Positions 1 through 6,178 of a DNA stretch of 7,013 nt are shown in pieces; position 1 is the first letter of the stretch, and the number at the start of each line of letters is the position of its first letter. Below the pieces are notes generated by a model, which saw only the letters and a program-made list of their open reading frames with translations, searched no databases and was not told where the DNA came from. Made by a program: the position numbers and the translations under genes. The DNA is from Methylocapsa sp. (GTDB lineage Bacteria; Pseudomonadota; Alphaproteobacteria; Rhizobiales; Beijerinckiaceae): NCBI GenBank assembly GCA_017353815.1, contig JAFMSB010000026.1, positions 4,508 to 11,520 of the forward strand, in the 5' to 3' direction.

Positions 1-1054
1 CTGCATGAGCGCGGAAGACTCGGTCCGGCAAAGCCTTGACCACATTCATTTGCGCCCGCTCAAGCAGGTTCTTCACGCGCCTTTTCGAGCGCGCGGCAAC
101 AGCCGGATCCAACTGACCGCTTTCCGCCGCCGCAACGATCGCGCGGGCAAATTCGCGTGCGCGGTCCGTATCCATGAAATGGGAGCAGACCATCACCATG
201 TCGCAGCCGCATTGAAGCAGGCGGACGGCCGAATCGGGACCGTCGAAGAACCCTTTCATTGCGCCCATGCCGATATCGTCGGAGATAATCGCACCTTCAA
301 ATCCAAGCTCGCCGCGCAAAATGCCGGTCAGGAAGCGGTGAGATAATGTAACCGGATGCTCTCGGTCGACCTCGGGAAAAAGGATATGCGACGTCATGAT
401 CATGGGAATGTCTGCTTCGATCGCAGCGGCGAACGGTTTCAGCTCGCGTGCTCGCAGCACCTCGAGGTTAATGTTCTGCCTCGGCAACCCGAGGTGCGAG
501 TCGATGCTTGTGTCGCCATGGCCAGGAAAATGCTTGCCGCAGACAAGGATCTCTTGCCGCTGCATGGCCATCATGAAGGGCAGCGCGGCGGCGATGACCG
601 CCTCCGGCGTCTTGCCAAAGGCGCGCTCGCCAATCACCGGGTTGCGGGGATTCGTATGAATATCGAGGACAGGAGAAAAACTCAAATTGACGCCGAGCGA
701 AGCAAGCTCCAAACCCATCGCGCTGCCAATTACGGCCGCCTTTCCCGCCCACTGCGCGGCATAAGAGAAACGCGTGATTGGCGCCGGCGTCCGGCACACC
801 CGCCCGCCCTCGTGGTCGATGCCAATCAGCATTGCCGGCCGGCGCACAGCAGCGCGAATCTCCGCGATTAAGCGCGCGTGGCCTTGAAGCCAATCCTCAT
901 AGGGCAAGTCATGGCGGAAATTGCTTTTGAACAGAATCACGCCCGCAGGGCGCAGGTCGGATAAGAGGATCCGGTCATGCCCAGTCAGTGCGGGGGAAGG
1001 CTGCAGCCCAATCAGAAAATGATCGCCCGCGCCCGAAATATCTTCTTGGCCCAT
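1..1054 (-). CDS. nagZ: Beta-N-acetylhexosaminidase NagZ (GH3), 3' end cut by window edge
   Basis: This is a glycoside hydrolase family 3 enzyme. In the family it acts in the cytoplasm and removes GlcNAc from 1,6-anhydro-muropeptides during peptidoglycan recycling. The frame is open for 351 codons from the ATG at 1054-1052 to the window edge with no stop seen, close to or slightly beyond the usual NagZ length of about 340. Visible motifs are IDHEGGRV (residues 79-86; D80 is the usual substrate-binding Asp), KHFPGHGDTSIDSH (174-187; D185 and H187 match the family's Asp-His acid/base dyad) and ISDDIGMGAM (nucleophile D259). The motif IDHEGGRVCR differs from the commoner IDQEGGRVQR. The chosen ATG gives a compact N-terminus, but its ribosome binding site is weak. 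The start lies 25 bp after the cbtA stop, so nagZ is probably co-transcribed from upstream. The family assignment is secure; operon membership is inferred from spacing. Confidence 0.95.
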   Translation of the reverse strand, partial: MGQEDISGAGDHFLIGLQPSPALTGHDRILLSDLRPAGVILFKSNFRHDLPYEDWLQGHARLIAEIRAAVRRPAMLIGIDHEGGRVCRTPAPITRFSYAAQWAGKAAVIGSAMGLELASLGVNLSFSPVLDIHTNPRNPVIGERAFGKTPEAVIAAALPFMMAMQRQEILVCGKHFPGHGDTSIDSHLGLPRQNINLEVLRARELKPFAAAIEADIPMIMTSHILFPEVDREHPVTLSHRFLTGILRGELGFEGAIISDDIGMGAMKGFFDGPDSAVRLLQCGCDMVMVCSHFMDTDRAREFARAIVAAAESGQLDPAVAARSKRRVKNLLERAQMNVVKALPDRVFRAHA

Positions 1055-1079
1055 GCGGGTTCAACCCGGTCCCAAGCGG

Positions 1080-1811
1080 TTAGCCAGCTAATCGCAAAGG
1101 CGCGTATGTCGCCTTCTCGTTTCGCACGCCATGGAGCTTCTCGCCATCGCGCCGGAACCCGCGCCAAGCACATTCCATAAGACCGCGCGCGCCAAGCGAA
1201 GCAATGCGGAAGTGCCAATGAATACGCGCGGGAAATAGGCCGGCACTTCGTCGACCGGCGGCAAGGCTGCCGCGGCGATGCCTGCCAGCAAAACGAAAAA
1301 TCCCGCCGATAGAAGTACTTCCACGATCTAAATTTCGGCATAAGCAGCCGCGCAAACATCGCCGCGAGGCCCATCGCAAGCAGAGACAATGCAAGGCAAA
1401 GTAAAGCGCTGCCCGCGCGCCAATCGTCTCCGCCGCGCCAATCGCCAGCGGGTTGGCCGGATATTTGAGCTCCGGTACGAGGACAACGGCAATAAACCCG
1501 GCCAGCGCAAGGATCGCCGCAAGCGGCCGCGGCCCGGAAATGCCAATCCGGCCGAAAGCGAGGGCAAAAACAAGGCTAAACGTGCCGCCAATGGCGGCAC
1601 CGTAGATCAGATGGGCGGCGAGAAGCCCCGCGCTGCGCTGGGTGCTCCGGCTGACGATTTGGGGTTCGGGCCCAGCCTCGCCGTGAATTGCGGTTTCAAA
1701 CGGGATGGCGCGCTCGAGCGGGGGCTCGCCCGCGAAAAACGAAAAGCGTGCCGCAAGGAGGCCCGCCAGAGCGCCCGCAATGAGACCGCGCAAAAGAAGC
1801 CCGCTCACCAT
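1080..1811 (-). pseudogene. cbtA: Cobalt transporter subunit CbtA, broken by five frameshifts
   Basis: CbtA is a predicted multi-pass inner-membrane cobalt transporter subunit paired with CbtB. The ATG at 1811-1809 (GTG 1808 is possible) opens about 134 good codons: LLLRGLIAGALAGLLA, then a conserved run containing GFIAVVLVPELKYPANP and AAETIGARAALYFAL. The rest is spread over three frames but restores cleanly: ALSLLAMGLAAMFARLL, then LLSAGFFVLLAGIAAAALP, VDEVPAYFPA, WHFRIASLGARAVLWNVLG and GAMAEKLHG, ending at TAA 1082-1080. Five lesions explain it: single-base losses near 1392, 1318, 1231 and 1142, and loss of one GC in the alternating GC run at 1181-1193. Restored length is 245 residues, normal for CbtA, with about six hydrophobic segments. 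No in-frame nonsense substitution is needed, so the gene is either recently dead or carries sequencing indels. The cbtB stop is 10 bp upstream. Confidence 0.88.
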
Positions 1812-1821
1812 GAAAACGATC

Positions 1822-2038
1822 TTAGTGGCAGGGAAAGGCCAAAAGGTGGCGTCCGCCGTGCAAGAATTCATGCACGAAATTGCCATGCAAGAGCGCATTA
1901 AGCGCCTTGCTCCGGGCCCACGAGGTAAAACGAGAGAACCGCCAAGAGAGCTATAAAGGCAAGCCAGGGAACAATTTCGCGCAAAGATTTGGGGACCGGA
2001 GCCGGACGGGCCGGAGTAACAGCGATCAGAGTGCGCAT
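1822..2038 (-). pseudogene. cbtB: Cobalt transporter subunit CbtB, one frameshift
   Basis: CbtB is a small single-pass membrane protein encoded next to CbtA, with a His-rich C-terminus thought to handle the metal. From ATG 2038-2036 the frame reads a polar N-terminus, then a membrane segment at about residues 23-43 (PWLAFIALLAVLSFYLVG), then GPEQGA and a premature TAA at 1900-1898. Adding one GC dinucleotide to the GCGC run at about 1901-1906 restores the expected tail LNALLHGNFVHEFLHG followed by GRHLLAFPCH, ending at TAA 1824-1822. The restored protein is 72 residues, typical for the family, and keeps the His residues and the Pro-Cys-His end. This is a single two-base loss, so the lesion is either recent or a sequencing error. 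The tail can be read in another frame but has no start of its own with a clear ribosome binding site. Confidence 0.88.
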
Positions 2039-2069
2039 CGTCTGCCTGCGGTGGATGAAATGGCGAAGG

Positions 2070-2081
2070 CTGCCATGGCAG
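2070..2081. promoter_or_regulatory. 12-bp perfect palindrome, possible operator before cbtB
   Basis: CTGCCATGGCAG is a perfect inverted repeat located about where transcription would start from the candidate promoter at 2114-2086. This position would suit a repressor operator. A 12-bp palindrome can occur by chance in GC-rich DNA and no regulator is known for it. I found no cobalamin riboswitch (no recognisable B12-box) in this leader, although such elements often control cbtBA. Confidence 0.25.
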
Positions 2082-2085
2082 TTCT

Positions 2086-2114
2086 ACGCTAGGCGGGGCG
2101 GCCAAGAGTGTCAA
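2086..2114 (-). promoter_or_regulatory. Candidate sigma70-type promoter before cbtB
   Basis: On the minus strand there is a perfect -35 TTGACA (2114-2109), a 17-base spacer and a weak -10 TAGCGT (2091-2086; 3 of 6 consensus bases). It would start transcription about 40 bases before the cbtB ATG. It lies in the 192-bp gap between the SDR stop and cbtB, the only sizeable gap in this minus-strand block, which fits a separate transcript for cbtBA-nagZ. The -10 is poor, so the call is tentative. Confidence 0.4.
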
Positions 2115-2230
2115 CGCTCCCCATTGGCGCCGCAATATTACAGGCACTGATCCTTGCGGGCTGCGGACGGTGCCATCATCCGTGAGCAGCCGTTGCGCAT
2201 ATTCATATCGCAGCAGCAAAGGATTGCGGG

Positions 2231-2995
2231 CTAGGCCCGCTTTGCCATCCGCCGCATCGCCGGAAAATACATGGCATAAGGCAAATGCCGCATTGCCTTG
2301 AAACCAAGCGCGAGCCGCTTCGGAAAGGCAATCTCAAAGCCGCTTTTTTCGAACCCCTGGCAAATGCGCGCGGCAGCGCGCTCCGCGCCCATGATAAACG
2401 GCATCTCAAATTTATTCTCGGCGGTCATGGCGGTATGAACAAAACCAGGGTTGACGATCTGCACCGTGATGCCTTTCGTGGCATAGCCGAGCCTCAGAGC
2501 TTCCGCCATATAAATCAGCGCAGCCTTGGTCGAACCATAACCAAACGAACCGCCTATGCCTCCATAACCGGCAAGAGATGCCGTGATGGCGATCTGGCCC
2601 ATGCCGCGCCGTTCCATGGCCGAGAGCAGGGGATCGAGGCAATTTATCGTCCCGCCAATATTGGTTTCAAAAGTTCGCCACGCAACATCCGCCGAAAAAA
2701 CTTTGAGATCGGCGATGAAATAAATGCCGGCATTAAGAAAAGCGAGGGCGATAGGCCCGATTTCTTTTTCGATACGCGAAACTGTGGTGGCGGTGGCCGC
2801 CCGGTCCGTTAAGTCGCACGGAAAGCTGAAGAGAGTGCGCGACCGCTTGGCTAATTCGTCAAGCTCTGGCCTGCGCCGCGATGTTGCGGCGACCTTGTAT
2901 CCGCGCCGGACAAGCTCCTGCGCCACTTCGCGGCCAATGCCCGAACTTGCGCCCGTCACCCAAGCGATGCCATCCGGTGGCCGCGCACGATACAT
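2231..2995 (-). CDS. Short-chain dehydrogenase/reductase (SDR), classical type
   Basis: This is a 254-residue NAD(P)-dependent oxidoreductase of the classical SDR family with a Rossmann fold; the substrate cannot be read from the sequence. Motifs are the cofactor loop TGASSGIG (14-21), an Arg-rich stretch after beta-2 (SRRR, 39-42) that suggests NADP(H), CDLTD (60-64), NAG (88-90), catalytic N112, S140, Y153 and K157 (YGSTK), and NPG (182-184). The ATG at 2995 is chosen because a good GAGGA lies at 3004-3000, about 5 bases upstream. An in-frame ATG at 3070 overlaps the stop of the preceding gene (ATGA) but would add 25 residues unlike any SDR N-terminus. The gene follows the deacetylase gene by 71 bp on the same strand and is probably in one operon with it. 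The Arg- and Lys-rich C-terminus is common in SDRs acting near lipids, but that is only suggestive. Confidence 0.93.
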   Translation of the reverse strand: MYRARPPDGIAWVTGASSGIGREVAQELVRRGYKVAATSRRRPELDELAKRSRTLFSFPCDLTDRAATATTVSRIEKEIGPIALAFLNAGIYFIADLKVFSADVAWRTFETNIGGTINCLDPLLSAMERRGMGQIAITASLAGYGGIGGSFGYGSTKAALIYMAEALRLGYATKGITVQIVNPGFVHTAMTAENKFEMPFIMGAERAAARICQGFEKSGFEIAFPKRLALGFKAMRHLPYAMYFPAMRRMAKRA

Positions 2996-2999
2996 GTTT

Positions 3000-3004
3000 T
3001 CCTC
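3000..3004 (-). promoter_or_regulatory. Ribosome binding site fixing the SDR start
   Basis: On the minus strand GAGGA (3004-3000) lies about 5 bases before ATG 2995-2993. It decides between this start and the longer ATG at 3070-3068. Confidence 0.7.
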
Positions 3005-3066
3005 AGGATAAAAAAGCAAGTGCTGACGCGGCCCCAATCCGTTGCAGCCGTGCAAGCCTCGAATTC

Positions 3067-3996
3067 TCATGCGCCCGTCAATGCCGAAACATGCGCCGCC
3101 GCAGAACAGGATAGGCCCCTAAGTCCATAGCCGCCTTCAAGAACGGATACAACGCGCCCCTTCGCGAATTTGGCTGCAATTTCCATCGCTTTTTCCGTCG
3201 CCCAGGCAAAGTCGCTCTCTGTGAGCCTGAGACCGCCCAGCGGATCATCCATGTGACCATCAAAGCCCGCCGAGATGATGATGAGATCGGGACGGAAATC
3301 GCTCATGCGCGGCAAAATCTGAGTTGCGACCGCAGTGCGAAACCGGCTGCCGTCGTCGCCTGCCGCCAGCGGGACATTGACGATATTCCCATGCTCACCT
3401 TTTTCGTCGCGCCCGCCCGTGCCAGGATAGAGTGGCATTTGATGCGTCGAGGCATAAAGAACGGAGGGGTCAAACCAGAAGATCTCTTGTGTCCCATTCC
3501 CGTGATGCACGTCGAAGTCAAAGATTGCCACACGCTCGGCACCATATGCTGCCTTTGCGTGCCGGGCCGCGATCGCCGCGTTGTTGAAGAAGCAAAAACC
3601 CATTGGCGAGGCCATTCCCGCGTGGTGCCCTGGCGGCCGCATGGCGACGAAAGCATTATCCGCATCTCCTGCCATGACCGCATCGACCGCGGCGGCAGCA
3701 CCGCCGGCGCTGCGTGCAATCGCCTCGTAACTTTTTTCGCTCATCACCGTATCCGGATCGAGATAGACCCTTCCGCTGGCAGGACATGCAGCCTCGATTG
3801 CATCGATGTAGCGAACCGGGTGCACGCGCAGAATCGCCTCGCGCTCTATGAAAGGCGCGCGCTGGCGCCTCAATCCGGCAAAGTTAACGGCGCCGAGCGA
3901 CTCCATAATGACCCGGACCCGGTCCGGACACTCGGGATGATGCGGGCCGGTATCGTGAAAGGCGCAGGAAGGATGGCTAACGAGGAGAGTTGTCAC
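3067..3996 (-). CDS. Histone deacetylase-like amidohydrolase (class II HDAC / acetylpolyamine amidohydrolase / AcuC superfamily)
   Basis: This is a 309-residue zinc amidohydrolase of the arginase/deacetylase fold. Bacterial members remove acyl groups from acetyl-lysine on proteins or from acetylpolyamines; the sequence does not decide between them. Motifs in order are HPECPDR (20-26), RPPGHHA (120-126; active-site H124 and H125), DFDVHHGNG (160-168; zinc ligands D162 and H164), SAGFDGH (242-248; third ligand D246) and LEGGYGL (286-292; transition-state Y290). All catalytic residues are present. Glycine replaces the more usual Ala in FDAH and Asp in GGYDL. The start is GTG 3996-3994 with GGAAGG 7 bases upstream (4009-4004). 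The gene is the first of a probable operon with the downstream SDR and is divergent from modE. The short length and N-terminal HPE.P.R motif fit the class II-like bacterial group better than AcuC. Confidence 0.95.
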   Translation of the reverse strand: MTTLLVSHPSCAFHDTGPHHPECPDRVRVIMESLGAVNFAGLRRQRAPFIEREAILRVHPVRYIDAIEAACPASGRVYLDPDTVMSEKSYEAIARSAGGAAAAVDAVMAGDADNAFVAMRPPGHHAGMASPMGFCFFNNAAIAARHAKAAYGAERVAIFDFDVHHGNGTQEIFWFDPSVLYASTHQMPLYPGTGGRDEKGEHGNIVNVPLAAGDDGSRFRTAVATQILPRMSDFRPDLIIISAGFDGHMDDPLGGLRLTESDFAWATEKAMEIAAKFAKGRVVSVLEGGYGLRGLSCSAAAHVSALTGA

Positions 3997-4003
3997 GGTG
4001 GTG

Positions 4004-4009
4004 CCTTCC
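4004..4009 (-). promoter_or_regulatory. Ribosome binding site supporting the deacetylase GTG start
   Basis: Minus-strand GGAAGG ends 7 bases before the GTG at 3996. No ATG occurs in frame until residue 31 (MESLGAV), which would remove the conserved HPECPDR motif, so the GTG is preferred. Confidence 0.6.
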
Positions 4010-4098
4010 GGATTTCCGTTTTGAGCCCGGCAGCGGCACCGCCCGCAGCCCGCATCTGCTCCTCGCCATTTCGAAGGGCTGCGGGTTGATAAGTTGGA

Positions 4099-4127
4099 AT
4101 TTTACCCGTTTTTTGCAATGCACTCAA
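4099..4127 (-). promoter_or_regulatory. Candidate promoter for the deacetylase-SDR operon
   Basis: On the minus strand a -35 TTGAGT (4127-4122, 4 of 6 consensus bases), a 17-base spacer and a -10 TAAAAT (4104-4099, 5 of 6) fit a sigma70-type promoter. The leader before the GTG at 3996 would be about 95 bases. It is the best promoter-like match on this strand in the divergent region. Confidence 0.5.
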
Positions 4128-4266
4128 AACTCTTGCCTCGGGGCCGGTTGTCCACGACGCGCCCTTGGGCCGCAAGCCCCGGCTCCCGCCAAAGCCTTTT
4201 GACTCTGTCTGTTGCCATCCCGCCTGGCCCCAGCCCTGCCGGCCGGATCCATGCCGGTTGCCAATT

Positions 4267-4284
4267 GCATATCTATATATACGC
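4267..4284. promoter_or_regulatory. Candidate ModE-binding (Mo-box-like) near-palindrome before modE
   Basis: GCATATCTATATATACGC has two 9-bp halves that pair as an inverted repeat at 7 of 9 positions, and it forms an AT-rich island in GC-rich DNA. Known ModE sites in proteobacteria are AT-rich inverted repeats built on TATAT-like halves, often with GC-rich outer bases. The box lies 61 bp before the modE GTG, where it could overlap the promoter, so autoregulation is plausible. It could instead be only a -10 region: TATATA is present, but I see no convincing -35 at the right distance. Confidence 0.4.
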
Positions 4285-4332
4285 GAGCCCGCCGGGGGCA
4301 CGAAAACGGCCGCCGGCGTCAATTTCGGCGCT

Positions 4333-4338
4333 GGAGAG
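4333..4338 (+). promoter_or_regulatory. Ribosome binding site fixing the modE GTG start
   Basis: GGAGAG ends 7 bases before GTG 4346-4348. It supports this start over the upstream ATG at 4094, which would add 84 residues without similarity to ModE. Confidence 0.65.
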
Positions 4339-4345
4339 AATAAGG

Positions 4346-5149
4346 GTGCAGCGAAGGCCACCAAGAGACATAGATACTCTTTTGGCCGTCCGAGCCAAGG
4401 GGCGCCTCCTCATCGGCCGCGAGCGGGTTGCATTGCTCGAAGCTGTGATGGAGCACAAGAGTATCACCAAGGCGGCAGAAGTTGCTGGGTTCAGCTATAA
4501 AACCGCATGGGACGCCGTCAACGCCATCAATAACCTCTTGCCCCGTCCGGCGTTTTTGACGCGCACCGGAGGCTCGCACGGAGGCGGCGCGGAAATCACG
4601 GAGGAAGGCCGCCGGTTGATTCGGGCGTTCCGGCGCCTCGAGGAAAAGCTTGGCCGGATTTCGACGGCAATTGCCGAAGAAGGGCTTGAACATGAAGAAG
4701 ATCTGCTGTTTTGGGGCCTCGACCTTAAGCTGAGTGCGCGCAATGCGTTCTTCTGCAAAGTTGCCAAAATAGTCCCGGCACGCGTCGACGCAGAAGTAAA
4801 GCTCAAGGTAGCCTCGGACCTTGCAATTACCGCGAGTGTGACCAATGCGAGCGTGAGAGAGCTAGGCCTTACCCTAGGCCGGCAATGTGTCGCGGTCGTA
4901 AATGCGTCGTCAATTCTGATCGCACATAGCGGAACAGCCAAGCCAATCTCGGCGCGCAACAAGATCCAAGGAACCGTGGTCGGGCGGACAGACGATAAGA
5001 CCGCGAGCGAAATTGTGGTGGACATTGGTGCGGGAAAGACCATGACCGCGGTGGTGAGCCCGCAAGGAGCGGATGCAGCAGAAGCTGCAATAGGAGCGCG
5101 GGTGCTTGCAATGTTTAAAGCCTCGCATGTGATTCTGGCGGCGGACTGA
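4346..5149 (+). CDS. modE: Molybdate-responsive transcriptional regulator ModE
   Basis: ModE binds molybdate (or tungstate) and, as a dimer, represses molybdate uptake genes and adjusts molybdoenzyme genes. From GTG 4346 the protein is 267 residues, matching the family at about 260. The N-terminal winged helix-turn-helix (about 20-100) contains ALLEAVMEHKSITKAAEVAG, then YKTAWDAVNAINNL, RTGGSHGGGAEIT and EEGRRLIRAF, the LysR-like DNA-binding pattern of ModE. Two TOBE/Mop-type molybdate-binding repeats follow: residues about 129-193 beginning LSARNAFFCKV and about 201-265 beginning ISARNKIQGTV, the second ending FKASHVILA. SARN is the conserved ligand-pocket motif and occurs in both. The protein is full length with both domain types, unlike stand-alone Mop proteins. 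No modABC lies in the window. An AT-rich palindrome upstream suggests self-control. Confidence 0.93.
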   Translation: MQRRPPRDIDTLLAVRAKGRLLIGRERVALLEAVMEHKSITKAAEVAGFSYKTAWDAVNAINNLLPRPAFLTRTGGSHGGGAEITEEGRRLIRAFRRLEEKLGRISTAIAEEGLEHEEDLLFWGLDLKLSARNAFFCKVAKIVPARVDAEVKLKVASDLAITASVTNASVRELGLTLGRQCVAVVNASSILIAHSGTAKPISARNKIQGTVVGRTDDKTASEIVVDIGAGKTMTAVVSPQGADAAEAAIGARVLAMFKASHVILAAD

Positions 5150-5303
5150 AGTCCCTTCGGAAACCACCCGCGGAACTCACGAAATCGGCGGTTGCATGCA
5201 AGCTCGGCTTTGACCTCAAAACCCTGCCGCAACCGTAAGACCTGCATCTTGGGACAATCCTGGCCCAGAATCTAGGCGTGCCACTCATCCATCGGCCGGC
5301 GGC

Positions 5304-5320
5304 GGGATCACAACTCATTA
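5304..5320 (+). repeat. ISb left terminal inverted repeat (proposed)
   Basis: GGGATCACAACTCATTA pairs with 6911-6927 in inverted orientation at 12 of 17 positions. It ends exactly at the TA used by ISa for insertion. Confidence 0.55.
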
Positions 5321-5339
5321 GAACCTATCTCAAAATTGC
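5321..5339 (+). repeat. ISa left terminal inverted repeat
   Basis: A 19-bp end repeat matching the right end at 18 of 19 bases, preceded by the TA target duplication at 5319-5320. Confidence 0.88.
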
Positions 5340-5369
5340 GGCTGAGAGTCGATGAGCTATAAATGTTGA

Positions 5370-6113
5370 ATGATTCGGCTGCTTGATTCGGAATGGGAAC
5401 GTATCCGGGATCTCGGCCTGGCCGCAAGCCCTTCCCACGCGTCAAGTTCTGGAAGCGGAGCTGTGGATTTTGAACACTGGCGCTCGATGGCACATGCTGC
5501 CGCGGTGCTGTCCCAATTACAAAACGGTCCATCGCCGTTTTCAGACCTGGTGCCGCAATAAAGTTTGCGCTGCGTTCTGACGGACATTGCGAACGAGCTT
5601 CGCGACAGAGGCGCACTGGATGAGGAAGAGTGCTTCATCAACGCGACCTTTGCGATGGCCAAGGGTGGGGGTGCCAAAATCGGTCCGGCGAAACGTAGAT
5701 AAAGGCTTGAAAATCACGACGATCCTAGATCGTCACGCTTTGCCGCTTTCGGTCAGCACGCACGCTGGGAACCATCATGAAGTACGTTTAGTGCAGCTAT
5801 GCTTCGATTTCTACATGATCGAAGCTAAGCCCAAAATCTGATCGGCGACCGTGCCTATGACAGCGATCCTTCGGATGAAGAATTGCGGCCGCGACGGTAT
5901 TGAAATGATCGCACCACATCGCTCGAACCGCCGAACGCCAGCGAGCCAGGACGGGCGGCGATTCAGGCGATATGCGCGCCGTTGGCTTGTCGAGCGCTTC
6001 TTCGCCTGGATTCAGTGGCAGCGCCGAATTCCTATTCGGTGGGATTATTACCTGCAAAATTCCTCGGCTTCGTGCAGCTCGCTTGCCTTGTTGTCCTATT
6101 CAAGCGATTTTGA
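5370..6113 (+). pseudogene. ISa transposase (IS5 family, DDE), multiply frameshifted with an internal deletion
   Basis: The pieces in order are LLDSEWERIRD (ATG at 5370), RPGRKPFP, TRQVLEAELWILNTGARWH and NYKTVHRRFQTWCRN, then LTDIANELRDRGALDEEECF, NATFAMAKGGGAKIGP, DRHALPLSVSTHAGNHHEVR, LVQLCFDFYMIEAKP, IGDRAYDSDPSDEEL, GIEMIAPHRSNR, RWLVERFFAWIQWQRR and finally LGFVQLACLVVLFKRF. These are the hallmarks of a common IS5-family transposase. The DDE residues appear present: D in NATF-like context replaced (NATF, usually DATF), D in GDRAYDS, E in VERFF. Frame changes occur near 5436, 5564, 5697, 5836, 5887 and 6060, and about ten residues seem missing after ERIRD (about 5418). Most shifts are explained by loss of one base, for instance within T, C or A runs. 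No active transposase can be made from it. Confidence 0.88.
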
Positions 6114-6122
6114 GATAGGTTC
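6104..6122 (-). repeat. ISa right terminal inverted repeat
   Basis: A 19-bp end repeat, partner of 5321-5339, followed by the TA target duplication at 6123-6124. It contains the transposase stop TGA (6111-6113). Confidence 0.88.
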
Positions 6123-6178
6123 TAGTCCTTTTGCCTTGACAATACGACAGTGATTCTTTCGCGACAGCGGCTGGGATT

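Larger units (their letters stand above)
3997..4345. other. Divergent intergenic region between the deacetylase gene and modE
   Basis: This stretch of 349 bp holds the candidate promoter and ribosome binding site of the minus-strand operon and, on the right, the AT-rich palindrome and ribosome binding site of modE. A plus-strand frame starting at ATG 4094 is continuous with modE, but its first 84 residues are low-complexity and Pro-rich and do not look coding. I see no small gene here. Confidence 0.6.
5321..6122 (+). mobile_element. ISa: complete-ended IS5-family insertion sequence with broken transposase, 802 bp
   Basis: The ends are 19-bp inverted repeats, GAACCTATCTCAAAATTGC at 5321-5339 and its partner at 6104-6122, matching at 18 of 19 positions. 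The element is flanked on both sides by TA (5319-5320 and 6123-6124), which fits the two-base TA duplication known for many IS5-family members. The single plus-strand transposase fills nearly the whole element, and its stop codon lies in the right end repeat. Well-preserved ends with a broken transposase mean it could at most be moved by a related transposase acting in trans. Confidence 0.88.

Noticed and set aside
468..893. 141-codon minus-strand frame within nagZ
   Set aside because: It is an off-frame shadow of nagZ, whose frame carries IDHEGGRV and KHFPGHGDT.
1080..2219. Long minus-strand open frame of 379 codons as one protein
   Set aside because: Its first part is cbtB and leader read out of frame, its middle is true cbtA, and its last part is cbtA in mixed frames. 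It is a chance fusion caused by frameshifts.
2039..2230. Cobalamin riboswitch before cbtB
   Set aside because: Expected from family knowledge, but I could not recognise the B12-box or the conserved core on the minus strand. A covariance search would be decisive.
3253..4089. 278-codon plus-strand open frame opposite the deacetylase gene
   Set aside because: It is antisense to a gene with all its catalytic motifs; the translation shows no recognisable family.
4094..4345. Upstream ATG giving a 351-residue ModE
   Set aside because: The added 84 residues are Pro-rich and unlike ModE, and the GTG at 4346 has a well-placed GGAGAG.
5189..5235. Terminator hairpin after modE (CGGTTGC with GCAACCG)
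   Set aside because: The stem is only 7 bp with a loop of about 33 bases and no T run follows, so it does not look like an intrinsic terminator.
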